From: Vanessa cardui
Lineage: Eukaryota; Arthropoda; Insecta; Lepidoptera; Nymphalidae
Length of the DNA stretch: 64,000 nt
Direction: 5' to 3'
Assembly (NCBI RefSeq): GCF_905220365.1
Contig: NC_061154.1
Coordinates: 15,190,001-15,254,000, forward strand
In this document: positions 37,115 through 52,100 of the stretch, piece by piece
How the letters are laid out: the number at the start of each line of letters is the position of its first letter
How positions within the stretch are numbered: the first letter of the stretch is position 1
Program-made: the position numbers and the translations under genes
Notes under the pieces: model-generated
What the model saw: only the letters and a program-made list of their open reading frames with translations
What the model was told of the DNA's origin: nothing
Database searches by the model: none

Positions 37115-40100
37115 CTGCCGAGGCCAACCAAACTGGTTAACTTTTAAATCTTCAAACAAATGAGTGAAATTATGGTCTTTATATGACTGGTATGGTACAG
37201 TTTCCTTCTAGAAAAGTCATTAGGTTTGGATGGTTTTTGCTAAACCTAGACTAGACTAGTAGGCCTAGGCTAGTATTGTATATGCCTTCATCACCCAGCA
37301 CGAGATAAATAATTAAGCCTATAAACAAATCTGACAAGCATCACTGAAATTTGTGATTTGAAAATTTCTTGTGAGATCCACACGTCGGTCCATATCGAAT
37401 AAAAAAAAACATGAATGTAGCTGAAATTATTAAATTAATGCGTCCCTCGCTGTGGAAACTATTCGTATCTTCATCATATTTTTGTAGTACATAATTGTAA
37501 TTGAGTCATGTTACAAATTAAATTGCATAATCCTCAAAAATAAAAATAACACAGAAGGTATAGTGTATAGACGACAAAGAGCGAAGATTCTTGAAAGTAT
37601 TCATTGATTACCAAGGAGAATGTATACATTTATTTGTCTATAGTCATTGACGTACATTCGTTTATCAAATTAGAAAAAAGCTATTGATATTCATGCCGGT
37701 TCACGTCGGTACAGTCTATATTCCACGAAGGTATTTTTATAAAGAACATATTGATTCGTTTTATGGTCCAAGTTTAGGCTGCGGGACGCCCACTTAACCT
37801 TGGTTGAATTTATATTGATTCGATGCACTTCAGTACACTGTAGGGGTATTTTATCCATATCATAAATAAGAAGTATGTATCGTAAGATTACAAAAGGACG
37901 TTGCATGAAAATAGATTGTTTATTTGGCATGTCATAGAAATGTATGTAATGTGTTAGGTAAATGATTATACCTAAAATATCAATTCTCACTTATAGCTGT
38001 AAAAAGAAAATTGATAAAAATGTTAAGGTAATAGAAAATTAGTTCATACATTAAGATGATTCGATTGCGAAATTAATGTACTTACTGGTAGATATAGATT
38101 GAAACTAGGCCTATTTATGTAATAAAAGTTTTAGTCATTAATTATGGAAAGTAGATACTTCAAATTGAGAATGATCTTTATTTAATAAAGCACTGAAATA
38201 TATATGTATGCCAATGTCACGTGATCTTCAAACTACTTAAACATTCACTAAGTAACGATTTTCGAAAATGTTATGGTACTGTTTCCCGTCATAAATTTAA
38301 ATTCGGATAAAGACGGTAACTTTGCATGAAATTTACCCTACAATAGTTACTTATAGACATAATATATCTTAGATAATAAAGCTAAACATGCGTTCAGTAA
38401 GGAAGGCGGAATATCATTCTAACGATTGCCTTAAAAAAAACATCTTTATACCGAGATTAATTAATATCTTCCAATAAAATAATTAAAATCATATAAGAAC
38501 ATTCCATGTTTTCTTGTTATCAATAAAAATTAATAGAAGAATAATACTGACATTAGTATTTTACTTAATAATCATCTTAGTAAACACATACAGTTAATTT
38601 TCCATAAAATATTGCTTACTAATGCCATCAATTTAATGTATTCTAAAAAATATATACATATTGAAGGGTGGGTATAAGTAACATAGCACGTATTGTTAAC
38701 GAGTGTATATACAATAATTAATATGTATTATATATATGCTGACGTGAGCTCGGCAGTTATACAGTAGGCCTCGAATATTACAGACGCGTTTTACTAGCCA
38801 CTCAACCACCAACATTGGAAGGCGACTGATGCGTAGCTGCCGGTGTGAATGACGTAGAGTCAATAAGTCAGCTTGAAATATTTTTCATTGAATGTAACAA
38901 ATCAAAAACAGTCAAAATGATTCATTCAGTGGTAGAGCAGGATGAAGAGTTCGTTTCACGAAATAACGCAGGTGGAAATAACGCGGCCCCGAGGCAGCAT
39001 TCACAAAGCCACTTCAATGTTACAAACATACTATTTATCATCATCGTAGTGATAATCGGTTTGGTTACACTCGGTGTTTTTTTGTATTGGATACAAAAGT
39101 TGACAGAGGGCGGATAGATGAAGAAATTGGACATGCAGCGTGGATGCTCTTCTCGAGACATAGAAGAGATCCACCTATAGATTTAGAAGATGTCTGCAAG
39201 TCGAAGAGTTCGGTGTATGGGTTAGGCTGAGGTCGCTGCGCAGTAAGTTATGTGCTCTGTGCTAGTGTGTTCTAAAACTGCGTGATGTGTGTGTAACAAA
39301 TGTGGAGTTTTTAGAACTATTTAAAATGTTATCTTATAAAGTTATTAAGTATTATGTTATGTTTAAAATCGCACAACGCTCTTTCGAGTCGCAACTTGAC
39401 ACTTGTAAATGTTTTCTTGATGTGGTTTTGGTTAATATTGTTTCGAAAAAATGAATAATCGTAATTCCGGAAGTTTAGAAAAAATAGTTACTTCAACACA
39501 CAATGCACAACAATATTGTTAATTTTAAAGGAAATGATCCGGGCTTGGATAGTTTAGCAAATAATCCAGCAGATAATTAAAAAATAAAGCGTTATAATAA
39601 TATGATATATGTATGCATGCATCCTTGTTGGAAGCGTAGTAAAAATTATAGATAAATTTAAATTATAAACACTTCATAATTTTTCAACTGAATAACTATT
39701 TAAATAAACAAAATAAAGTTAATTTTTACGGGAATATATATGCAGGATCATAAACTATGACATCAGTTGAATACTTGATGCATTATAATATATACTGTAT
39801 TATTATATTTATCTTTAGGTGTACTATAAATTCAGGCATACGATTTGTGTTGGAATTGTGACCCGTGGCAATTGACTATAAGCAATTATGTACACAGCAT
39901 GACAGAATTCCTTTGCCTAATATCATTGAAGTTAAGATTTTAACCTAACTCTTCTATCAGCTATTTGGTTTGTAGATAGAAATAGGGCTATCCACAAGAT
40001 GGAGGCCATATGACTTGGTTACAAAAATCTTGAAACCTCTTTCAAAATTGTTATCTATGGAACTCAGATTTTATATATATTATGAACAATTTTATTGCAC

Positions 40101-43100
40101 TTAATAAAAAAAAAGAGATTTTTTGGAATGATAATTAAAATCGTATCCAGTGTACGGCATACTTCTTGATCCAGACCAAATTAGAATTTAACATGTTTAA
40201 TTTTAGTAAATAATTGTTAGAGATACATAGGAAATATAATAAGACATAGTTTATTATTACTATTCGATATAAGATCACGTGTTCCGTAAAATGTTTTAAT
40301 TAACTGCACTGTTTTTTGAAAATACTTATTAAATTAAAGAAATGCTTGACTAACGCACTCTTTTGTAATATCCTGACTTTTTTCCCAGAAGATTGTTTTA
40401 CTAACGCTGTAACTGTTGCCATAGAATCAATTCTATGTATATAGTCGCCACTTAGCCCACATTAAAAAAAGAACGCGTGAATATTGAATGGAATGAAATA
40501 TATTCGCTGTTCGAATGAGAAATAACTTACAATTCAAACAGAACGTCCTAGTTTTATTATTAATACGTGAGGTTTATCTACAAATGATGTTACTTGTTGT
40601 TCCTTTGCCTTATAATTTTTATTTTTAACGAATGTTCGAGATTCAAACACATAAAACATGATACTGACATTTAAGTACAGCATACATGAACATTTTTCTT
40701 CTGTTTAACTAACTAAATTAAAACTGACACTTCTTCAATTTTTTTTATGATATAGGTTGGCGGACCGGGCATATGGGCCACCTGATGGTAAGTGGTCACC
40801 ATCACCCATAGACAATGACGCTGTAAGAAATATTAACTATTCCTCACAATGTGCCAGCAACCTTGGGAACTAAGATGTTATGTCCCTTGTGCCTGTAGTG
40901 ACACTGGCTCACTCACCCTTCAAATCGGATCACAACAATACTGAGTACTGTTATTTGGCGGTAGAATAACTGATGCAATTATTTATAATATTGATTATTA
41001 CAGTATAGTAATTTTATTTGAGCATTTTATTTCAACGAAAATTATCTTAATTCTGCATAATAAATATATCACAGAACCGTAGTGCAGACGAAATCGTTGA
41101 ACCAAGATGTGAAAAGACAAGGTAAATCATTATGGCTAAATCCTTAGTCCAAAACAAAGCGAAAATCAATCAGATAAGTGAACGACACATACACCATTGA
41201 ATAGTCGCAATCAGACACAATATCATATGAGCGAATGACTTTGAGTATGAACACTTAAGTCTTTATATTTTTACGAAAAAAATATTCAACTACTTTATAC
41301 CCTGAGATATATTCCTGAGATTATAATAATTTATTTTATTGTTCATAGGTTCACTACATAATATTTTAAATAATATATTATCAATAACCAGTAATGTGCA
41401 TTTCATAGACTGCTAACATTTTTTTCCAAATGTCAAAAATGAAGATAAACATTAATGTCATTCTAGCTAGCTTCATTTAATTTTCAAATAGAGCATATTA
41501 TAACAAATAAACATATTCTTGCTTATTACACATATATATCGAATAAACGGACTCGAATTTCTTCATGGGTCCAGGTACATCATGGTATTATTTAAGGTTT
41601 GACCCCTTTTAAAGGATTTTTACTGACTCCAAATATTTTATGACAATCCAATTTTTAAAAATTAATTTCTAGGCACGACGAAAGTGAGTAAGAGCTGAGA
41701 TGGCCCAGTGGTTAGAACGCGTGCATCTGGTTAAGTTAAAATGTCATGAGATATATAATATTTTCAAACTGGAAAATAATTAACTGCTTTTTTAGGGCAT
41801 ATCGCGACCGTCTTTAAATTTTTCTCAGTCTCTCCAATTTAGTCCTTTAGATTTCTCTTCTACATAATTACGGCATTATAAGCATGCAAGTGATCTATCA
41901 GTGCTCCAATTAGTACACAGGGGATTGTTTAAAAATCGATTATTGGTCCATTTATAGATGTACAAAATTTATAACTTGTTAAATATGTAAACACAAGTAC
42001 AAAGTTATAGGCTTTGTTAAAGTAGAACATTTGGGGCGGCGAGGGGACTGCGCTCTGGCTTTCTGCTCACTGTCGAATTCCAATAAAATCCTTAAGAAAC
42101 GTATGTGTTGACGATATTGTAACACTGATTGTTTCTTAGATGATAACACACTTTAAGAATGAAAAGATCCCTTCCAGGCCATTTTAAATAAAAGTATGAA
42201 TAATTGAATTGCATATTATTGTTAAAAAATCATTTGTTTCCCCGGTACTGCAAACGTATCGATTGTCACGTAGGCAAGGCTTATGTCAAATGATAAATGA
42301 ACACGGATATTATATCCAGCAAAATACATCAAATACAAAAATCCTCAATTAATAAAAAACAACGACTTATAATGAGGATGGAAGATGCAGTATCTAATTA
42401 AGAAAAAAGCAATGTATATTTGGAAATTAAAATAGATTTCAATTAAACACGTTCATTTTTGTGCGAACTTAACTATATAGAAGTGCACTACTTAATACAG
42501 TGTCAGTAACAATGGTATTTTTGGAACAGAATACTACTCCGAAGGAATCACTACGATTGCATCACATTACTTGATCATATCATAAGGCTGTCTGAATAAG
42601 GCAGATCTTATCAACAACAACAACAGCCTGTAAATTCCCACTGCTGGGCTAAAGGCCTCCTCTCCCTTTGAGGAGAAGGTTTGGAACATATTCCACCACG
42701 CTGTTCCAATGCGGGTTGGTGGAATACACATGTGGCAGAATTTCTATGAAATTTGTCACATGCAGGTTTCCTCACGATGTTTTCCTTCACCGCTGAGCAC
42801 GAGATGAATAATAAAGACAAATTAAGCACATGAATCAGCGGTGCCTGGGTTTAAACTTTGAACCCGCAATCATCGGTTAAGATACACGCGTTCTAACCAC
42901 TGGCCATCTCGACTCTAGACCTTATCACTCAACATATATTCTACCATGTAAGAACTATACTTAGTGGCGTTGTGTTTCGGTTGGTAAGGTGTGTCAGCTA
43001 GTTTAACTACAGGTACAAGGGTCATAACATCTTGGTTCCCAGGTTTGGTCACGTATTAGTGAAGTAAGTGGGAAAGTATAGTAGTATATAAGTACTCGGT

Positions 43101-46100
43101 AATATTTAATTGGAAAAATTAAACAATGTTACCATTTGTATAATTTACGTTCGGCATGTCAATAATAAACATTTAAAGCGTGTGAAACTGCGAAGCACAT
43201 CTACTTATACTATATACTAAATTTTCTCCAAAAGGCGCTGTATTTTATGGCATACATTTTATATATATCGGCTCAGTAGTTTTTATTTAGTCATTACAAT
43301 AATAATTTGGGTATGAGTATGATTCTCAAGTGCGGGTGAAGTTGGCAGCAGTGAAGGAAAAAATAAGTGTTTTCTTACCTGTAAAGTCCTACCATCATGT
43401 ATGCAATAACAGTAACACTTATTATACAAAGGATTGCTACTAGAAGAATTTCCATGGGAGTAGTCGGGTATATCGGCAGATCACCCGCTTTTCCCCATTG
43501 ATGGGCCGGGCTTTTACCGTCGATTAGGTCAAATTCTGTGGATATATTAAGTTTTCATGAACCATATGATAAGCGAACAAATATTGTAGCTCTTATAAGT
43601 GTTTGAAAGACTTACCAGGTAATATTTCAATGGGATCGAGAGCAGCTGCCAATGCCTGCCAGCGGAGAGGCGGCGGGTCGCGCTCGTCCGGGTGACGCAA
43701 CCCCGCCGCTAGTTCTGGTCCGACGCGATGACTTACCAGAACCGGTGGTAAGACCACCACGTACCTACCCGCCACTGACTCATTGTACTGCGACAGAATC
43801 GCGGACCAATGGTACGGTGACAATCTGAAATGTTTATTTTTAAAGTATAATATAATATTTATAAAGTATAATTATCAGCTACTCATTTGTAAACGATCTG
43901 TAAACGTTAACATTTCATAGAAGAAAGCGTGTCCTGTTTCGAGGATGATAAGGGGAAGCGTAGTATTCTCCACTATACTTAAGGAATATTTGTGATGTTG
44001 CATTAAATTAAAACGAAATAAAAGAAAAACAAACTGTACAAATATTTTAAATGTAACAGAAAGTTTGTTTATTTTTTGCTCTTTCACGGCCAAACCTATT
44101 TTGTAATTTTGTATGAAGCAAAATTGAATCCCAAGGATATGGACTAACTAAAGCGACCGAAGCCGGAGGCGATAGCTAGTAGTATTTTACATAAACCGAA
44201 ATATAGAACGGAAACTGGTGTTGCCCTTCTTGATATATAACGTGAATGAAACTTGTAATCAATTTATAATAATAATATAAGCACACACTGATAATTTTAT
44301 TGTAGTGTTTGTATTTTTATTATAGCAACGAACCTAGTTTAGATAATTAGAATAAATACACAACGCACTGATCTTTCTTTACTCCTTGACTCAACAATAG
44401 ATTAGCTTCACAGACACAACACTCGAAAAATTAAATAATAAAGTTAAGTAATGTCCACAAAATATTCCGAAGTGATGTACCTGGGGCTCGTATATAAAAC
44501 GGAATGAAATAGCACACAGTAGTTCCTGGGATTAGCGCGAATATAGATTTAGATAGTCACTACATAGCCATAATAAACGTTTGATTTCCTGTAGATAATC
44601 TGCTTCATAAGCTACATTCGAAGATATCTCGTAATAAACAGTTATGATATGTATTTATAACTGACCCGTCAGGTTCATTACGTTACTGATTACGAGTTTT
44701 TATTAATTGAAAAGATCACCTGGCGGACATATTCTATTCTATGGGTGGTTCCTTGTACATACAGTGGTACATTTAGTGTGCCAAGCGATACGAACAATAT
44801 AATCATAGTTTTTTTTGTGGTATTGGTTGGCGGACGAGAATATGGGCTACCTGATGGTAAGTGGCCACCATCACCCATAGACAATGACGCTGTAAGAAAT
44901 ATTAACTATTCTTTACATCGTCAATGTGCCACCAACCTTTCGAATTAAGATGTTGTTGTAGTGTGCCTGTAGTTACACTGGCTCACTCACCCTTCAAACC
45001 GGAACACAACAATACTGAGTACTGTTAATTGGCGGAAGAATAACTGATGAGTGGGTGGTACCTACCCAGACGGGCTAGCACAAAGTCCTACCAACAAGTA
45101 CATACATACATACCACAAAGTTATAGAATAATTTCAATGAGGAATCTGCCTGAGGTCTGTTTATGAAAAATATTGAAATATGCTGAGTCTTGGTATAAAG
45201 CCGTGTTCATAATATACATTTAATTGGACAACTGTTTTCTGTATCTGTATCTAATAATACCATTAGTGTTTTTATAGATTAGTATGTACTTCAAAATCCA
45301 TTTACGTTTGTGTTGATAATCAGAATAATAAATAATGATATTACAAGTGATACGTGATAAGGTAATTATAAATAAACTGTAAATAGTATTCAATTTATTT
45401 AATACATATAAGATAGGCGGCGTCGAGTGTGGTATTAATATATATATTACCATTTGATGGTAATATATATATTAATACCATTGTAATTTTTGTCACTGTA
45501 TAGACGAGCGAATTCATTTCGTATATAACTCGTGAATTATTGTCATTTTAGACTATAGTCCTTATGGCACACTTGGCGTTGTGGTCACTGTAGCACAGTA
45601 GACATTCTAGGTAATTAATTATCAACAAGAGCCTATGAAACTTGTTTGGTCACTCATATTAGCACTGTTACTAAATCATTCATCATCATCAAGAGCTGAG
45701 ATGGCCCAGTGGTTAGAACGCGTGCATCTTAACCGATGATTGCGGGTTCAAACCCACTAGGCAAGCAACACTTTACATATGTGCTTAATTTGTTTTTATA
45801 ATTCATCTCGTGCTCGGCGGTGAAGGAAAACATCGTGAGGAAACCTGCATGTGTCTGTTCTGCCACATGTGCATTCCACCAACCCGCATTGGAACAACGT
45901 GGTGGAATATGTTCCAAACCCTCTCCTTAATGGGAGAGGAGGCCTTAGCCCAGCAGTGGAAAATTTACAGGCTATAGGACAAAATATCATAATGGGTTTT
46001 TATAAATCGTAAAAACAAAAGGTGTGGAACATCAGTTAATCAAAATGATGACTAAATATGAATTTCTATTCGAATATAATATATATAATATCACGATTTT

Positions 46101-49100
46101 TTATTGGCATTTAATTGGCGTATAAACGTTTTGGTGTAATAATTCCCTGGAGTACCGATGTTACATGAAACACATTATTATATTTTATTTAATGCTAATT
46201 CAAGCATATCTATTGTATTATTGAGGTCTAATACGACAAAAAACAATTGAATTATACTTCGTGTGAATAATTAATATGTAAATAAAAAAATAATAATACA
46301 AAAAATAAAACAATATGACCTATTATCATATAACGACGAATTGACCTTAGTTTTTTTGTACTTAACACTTAAAAATAGATGTTTTTTTTGCTATAATTGA
46401 ATCGAATTAGTGACATTGCTGTGTATGTTAAATCAGGAGTTTTGTTTTTCTTTTCATTTTTAACTAATAACTTAAAGTACATGTAGCTATTGTATTTATA
46501 AAGTTTATGAATCAGTTTTAGGGCAATGTATTTTTTTAATAAGTGGATACTTAAGTCGTTGCTAAGCAGGCTTAACAAACAACAAAAACAAAAAATATTC
46601 AATATGTTTGAAATTCTTAAGTACTTTTACTTGGTGGTAGTGCTTTGTGCAAGCCCGTCTGAGTAGGTACCGCCCACTCATCAGTTATTCTACCGCCAAA
46701 TAACAGTACCGGTCCACTATTGTTGTGTTCCGGTTTGAAGGGTGAGTGAGCTAGTGTAACTACAGGCACAAGGGACATAACATCTTAGTTCCCAAGGTTG
46801 GTGGCACATTGACGATGTAAGGAATAGTTAATATTTCTTACAGCGTCATTGTCTATGGGTGATGGTGACCACTTACCATCAGTGTGCCCATACGCTCGTC
46901 CACCAACCGTTACCATAAAAAAATACTAACTAATAATAAATTAATGTAAGTAGTAAGTTATAATATTTTTATCACTTAAAATAATTACACATTATCTATG
47001 GTTTATCAATTACACAGTTTCTATGTAATAGACATATATAGTATTATCTATAAAAATAGCATGATAGGACAAGCGCTTACCTGGACAGGGCCCAGTAGTG
47101 AGACGAATGCTTCAACAGTATCGTATCATTAGCGTCAGTTGCTCCCTTATCTGACTCCGAGGACTCCAACAACGGTGAAAAGACCAGAGGATGCCGGCCA
47201 CTGCCATTGTACATCATGTACATTTCCTTATTCGTTTCATTCCTCTCGTTCAACTGTTTCTGATACTCTGCACTGCCATTCGTTTTCTCCACAGTCGTTA
47301 TAAAGTAGTCAACGATTCCCGAATTGTACACTATCATCGATATCCACACCAGCATCCAAACCATGAAGGCTCGCTGGAAAAATCGCGTCCTGGCCCACAT
47401 GTTAACGAGTCTTATCCTCTTTGGTACCCGATTATCTTGCCCGCTCGCACTCGAGTTCCTTTTAGCCACCACGTCCGTTGGACTGTTCTGTGCTAGGCCA
47501 TTAAGTCTGGGATGCGATTTTGACTTGGTCATTCTTTGCGGTGAAAAATGATTTTCCTCCGAATAGATCTTATTGAAACGCCAGTTCAGCGCGTTATTCG
47601 CACTGAAATACTCTTTTAGATGTAACTTGGAATTCTGTTCGGGATAAAATTCCATCCGCCTCACGTCGATACCGAGTATCGTCGCGAAGAATACCATTTG
47701 TATGAAATAGTCCGATATGAGGCTGACGATCATGAATATTGAAAACTCCTGAATAAACGGGACGAATGTGAAGAAACTGACGGTCAGAATAGTTATCTCT
47801 GTTAGGAGGTTCTTTGTGATCGACCATCCTTCTTTGCTTAAGCCTTGAGCGAGTCGAATCTTAACGTCGAGTCTGGAATCCGTCGACGTAACGCTCTTCG
47901 TGAGGACCAGTACGTTTTCTAGACCGACAATTATCACCAAATAAGGGAATATTTCCTTTCCTTGTAAGCTCAGCGAAAATCCGAAATAGAAACATATTCC
48001 CATGGACATCGATAGGCTTCCGGCAATAGTGAGCACGGCACAGGCGGCCAGGCCAAACTTCGATTTTATAAATTCAATTTTTCGTACCGAGAAGTACACG
48101 TAAAGAAAAATACCCACGAAGGTTATCATCAGAGGTACCAATTCGTGGTAATTAAACTGTCCCGGGTAGTACACGAGAGTCATCTCTTCGGGGTGCGATT
48201 GGGGCGTGTCTTGGTACAATGGATACATTTCCTTCAGCTTCTTGGACAGTGAATCGATATATCTATAATAAAAAAAAAAGACAATCGTTAAACAAAAAGT
48301 GTACTGGTTTACATGAAAAAATAAGAGAAAGGATAAAAGATTTATTATTTTATATGTGACTGTTTTGTTTGTTTAAAAATATTATTATAGTTTTTAATGA
48401 TCTTAATTGAAATTTTATATTTATTATAACATAAAAATAATTTCTATTAAAACAGATATATATATAAATAATTTCTATTGAAACAGAATCAGACACCTTA
48501 TGTTATCTGTGCTAATATACTGGCAAAAATATTAATTTTAAATCAATAATAATATTTCAATAGTAAAGACCTGTATGTTCGTACAGCACTAATCATCAGA
48601 ATTTGTATCACCACGGCGAAGAAACTAAAGATGCTAAGGACTTCTTACTTTAATGATTGCAATATTTTTATATGTAAACGTTCATAGTTTTCATAAAGTC
48701 GCTTCCCACTGTCTGTAGGCACTTTTAAACTAGGCAAAGTATTTTATTATATGTATTATATATATATTTATATGTATAATTCACGCAAATTATACCAGAA
48801 ATGAATGAATTACAAATATCTTAGCTGGGACAAACACCTTTTTTTGTAATTTATTCTAACACAATAGGCTCTGTATACAACATATACAGCCTATTTTACA
48901 CATATAAAGGCGGGACGGGTAGCAAGTAATAGAAAACTATTTCAACGTATTTTAGACATTATTCAAATATTTTATAACTTATTATGTTTTACCGGCATTA
49001 GGAAAATAAGACATCCCCTGACATACCTTACATCCAGACTAAAAAATTTTACCTCTTTATAATATTACTATATGTGTTAGTGGTTTTTGCGTCATATAGT

Positions 49101-52100
49101 ATATATATATTTACTTGGTGGTAGGGCTTTTTGCAAGCCCGTCTGGGTAGATACCACCCACTCATCAGTTATTCTACCGCCAAATAACAGTATTCAGTAT
49201 TATTGTGTTCCGGTTTGAAGGGTGAGTGAGCCAGTGTGAGTACAGGCACAAGGGACATAACATCTTAGTTCCCAAGGTTGGTGGCACATTGACGATGTAA
49301 GGTAATATATCTTACAGTGTCATTGTCTATGGGTGATGGTGACCACTTTCCATCAGGTGGCCCATATGCTCGTCCGCCAACCTATAACATAAAAAAAAAT
49401 ACAGTTGTCAAATACCGTTGATCGACGTGCTGGTAAAATATAGTGACGGCGTATTGTAAGACCCGCGGCCGGACACGCAGCGGGTACCGCTTGATACCCG
49501 CGTCACGCAGGTGCATACCGAACGCCATTTCCGCTATAGACGCTTTGCCTTTTTGAAGATTCTGTTCACAAACATTAAAAATACATTACTTAATACTCTC
49601 CTACAAGCCATGTTTGTATGGACATACATTATTCATGCTTATTGTGCTTTTTATAAGCTATCTATAATTTTGTTTATAACAAATAATTAATTCATGACGA
49701 CTTTACGTTAATTACATTTATTATAAAACTAGAACAATTATTTTTTTTATGTTGAGTAACACACAACGTTATTGTTTATAGGTTATTTCTTGGTATTGGT
49801 TTTCAAAATAAAAAACAATCATCAGTAACTGTATAAATTATTGCGTTAGGGTTGACACTTGAATTATATTTATAAATAAATAAATGCTGTTTTTGGAATA
49901 GGGATAGATAGAGAAAACCTGGATGAAAAATGAATACTCTAAGATTGTTCGCATTGAAGATTGAGTAAGTCAGTGTAGTTACCAGCAAGAAGGCAAGAAT
50001 TTAGATACTACTGACACAGAAACATTGACGGCGATAGAAGTATTTGTATCAGTTGCTGAATACTCACTATTTGAAATAGAAATTAGCACGTCCATTGTCT
50101 CAAAATATTTAAAAGGCTGATATTCAATGATGTTCTAGTAAACAGATCATTAACGCGCAAATTGTGAAGACTAGAAAACGTCCTAATTGAGACGTTTGCC
50201 TTTAGTCGTTTTCATCATTGTTATGTAGCAATACGTTTTGCGTAATTAAAACATCTAGTTAGTCCTTTTACTTATTGTTTTTATTAAGCTATCCTTTTTA
50301 CTTGTAACGAAATGTAAAATAAACGGTCGCCGGCGCGATACACTTTTTTCTGTTGTTTAGTATGGGTATAACATATCTGCTTATTAGAATATCATTGGTG
50401 ATATGTCAATTTAATACAAAGTATACGTATAATTTACCTGATACGCGTAAATTGTATTGACAATGTTGGCGTCCAGAGAGAAGGACTGTAGGCTTTGTTG
50501 CCAGAGATTTGCTGGAGAGAGAAGGAGACAGCTATACTCCGGCAGGACGCGTTCGATGCTCGCTTTGCTGTCCCGTCGCTTTATCCCTTCGATTTGGTAA
50601 CAGTGCTGCAATAGTGTTTCCTTTCTGCCAACAATTAGTCATACATGTTACGCCTTATCCTTAAGGCTAGAATTATGTGACAGTTAATTTATAAAAACCA
50701 GTAATCGTTCTTACAAATTAAATAAAAAAAAAAAAACTGAATATAGAAAAACATAATTAAGACACAAATGTAAGGGCGCGTTACAGATATGAATGAAAAT
50801 GTAAATGAAGTAAAAGAGATAAAAAGTTGTGTATAACGATGAAAAATATTAGAGTTAGTTGAACAACGAATATTCGGTTATTCTCATAAATGTAAATCAA
50901 TTAATCATTTGTAATCATTTGTAAGATCAGACATAGCATTATTTAAATTTTCGCTGCTTTAACAATATTGATAACTTTATATCTCCAACTATTTCCCAAA
51001 TTACTTTATAATGCTGAGACTTGAGAGGTCTCAAAATATGAAGGGTTTTATAAGACACGAATAAATTAGTAAACACTATCTTGCGTCATGTCTCTCGTCA
51101 CATAATCTACGACCAAACAATACTTGGTTTCTTTGAGCATCATTTCCAACAGACAAAACAACATAGTTCCTTTGGGAAGTCTTTGGTCGGCGGTTAATCT
51201 CTTTTAGTGTCTATGGGCGGGACCAATTAATATCAGGTGACCGATAAGTTTGCAAAGCAAATAATAAAAGGAAAAATTAAGCAGAAACACATTACACATG
51301 TTATTTTAAAATTATCAGAGCATTATTGTTCTTATCTATAGATAAGAGTGTTTTCAAAATTGATCAAAATAAAATCAAAAGTGTTTACGATATGAAATGA
51401 CAAAACATACAAAATTTATAAATATTTATCCTAATCGCTCATAATGGACTTTCGCAAGAGACTCGACGCAAGCATCCGAGCGCCTTATAATCAATGTACC
51501 ATGTTATAACCCAGATAACGCAGAGCACAATACACGTCGCAGTAAATTGAATTTCGAAACACATCGTCCATTAAAGACTTAACAGACTATTTCAGGGTAC
51601 AGTTTTCGCTAGCGAGCAAGCAATAACAGAGACAATTTTTTTAAATATATTTATCTTCGCAAGTACAAAATAATAAATGTAAATCGCTATCATTCAAAAA
51701 TATTTCATACATATATTGGCTTGAATATATCAAGTATATTATGTTCAAAATAAAAGTAATATTATATTACTGTATTACACAGTGTGATTGATATAGATGA
51801 ACATAAGGTTTAAAAAAATTCGCCTTAACATTAACTAAAGCAAATTGTCACAAGTGCATTGCAATAATATTTGTAAAGACAAAAAGTAAGTGATTTTTTT
51901 TTAATGACAGTTATGTTTTACATTGAATACTTGTTTTGTTTTCTGAAATATAAATGTCTTACACTAACATTTACAGGAAATACAATCAGAATAATAAAAA
52001 TTATGACAAATCCAAGACAATATGATAAAAATCAAAGGCACAAGCAAAATACTTTAAGATTAATAAATTACAAGATATATCTTACGTTTCAGGATCTTCA

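Noticed and set aside
45715..45760. tRNA-like segment with gattgcgggttcaaaccc
   Set aside because: It is the head of the family-2 SINE, with several copies in this window, and does not form a cloverleaf.
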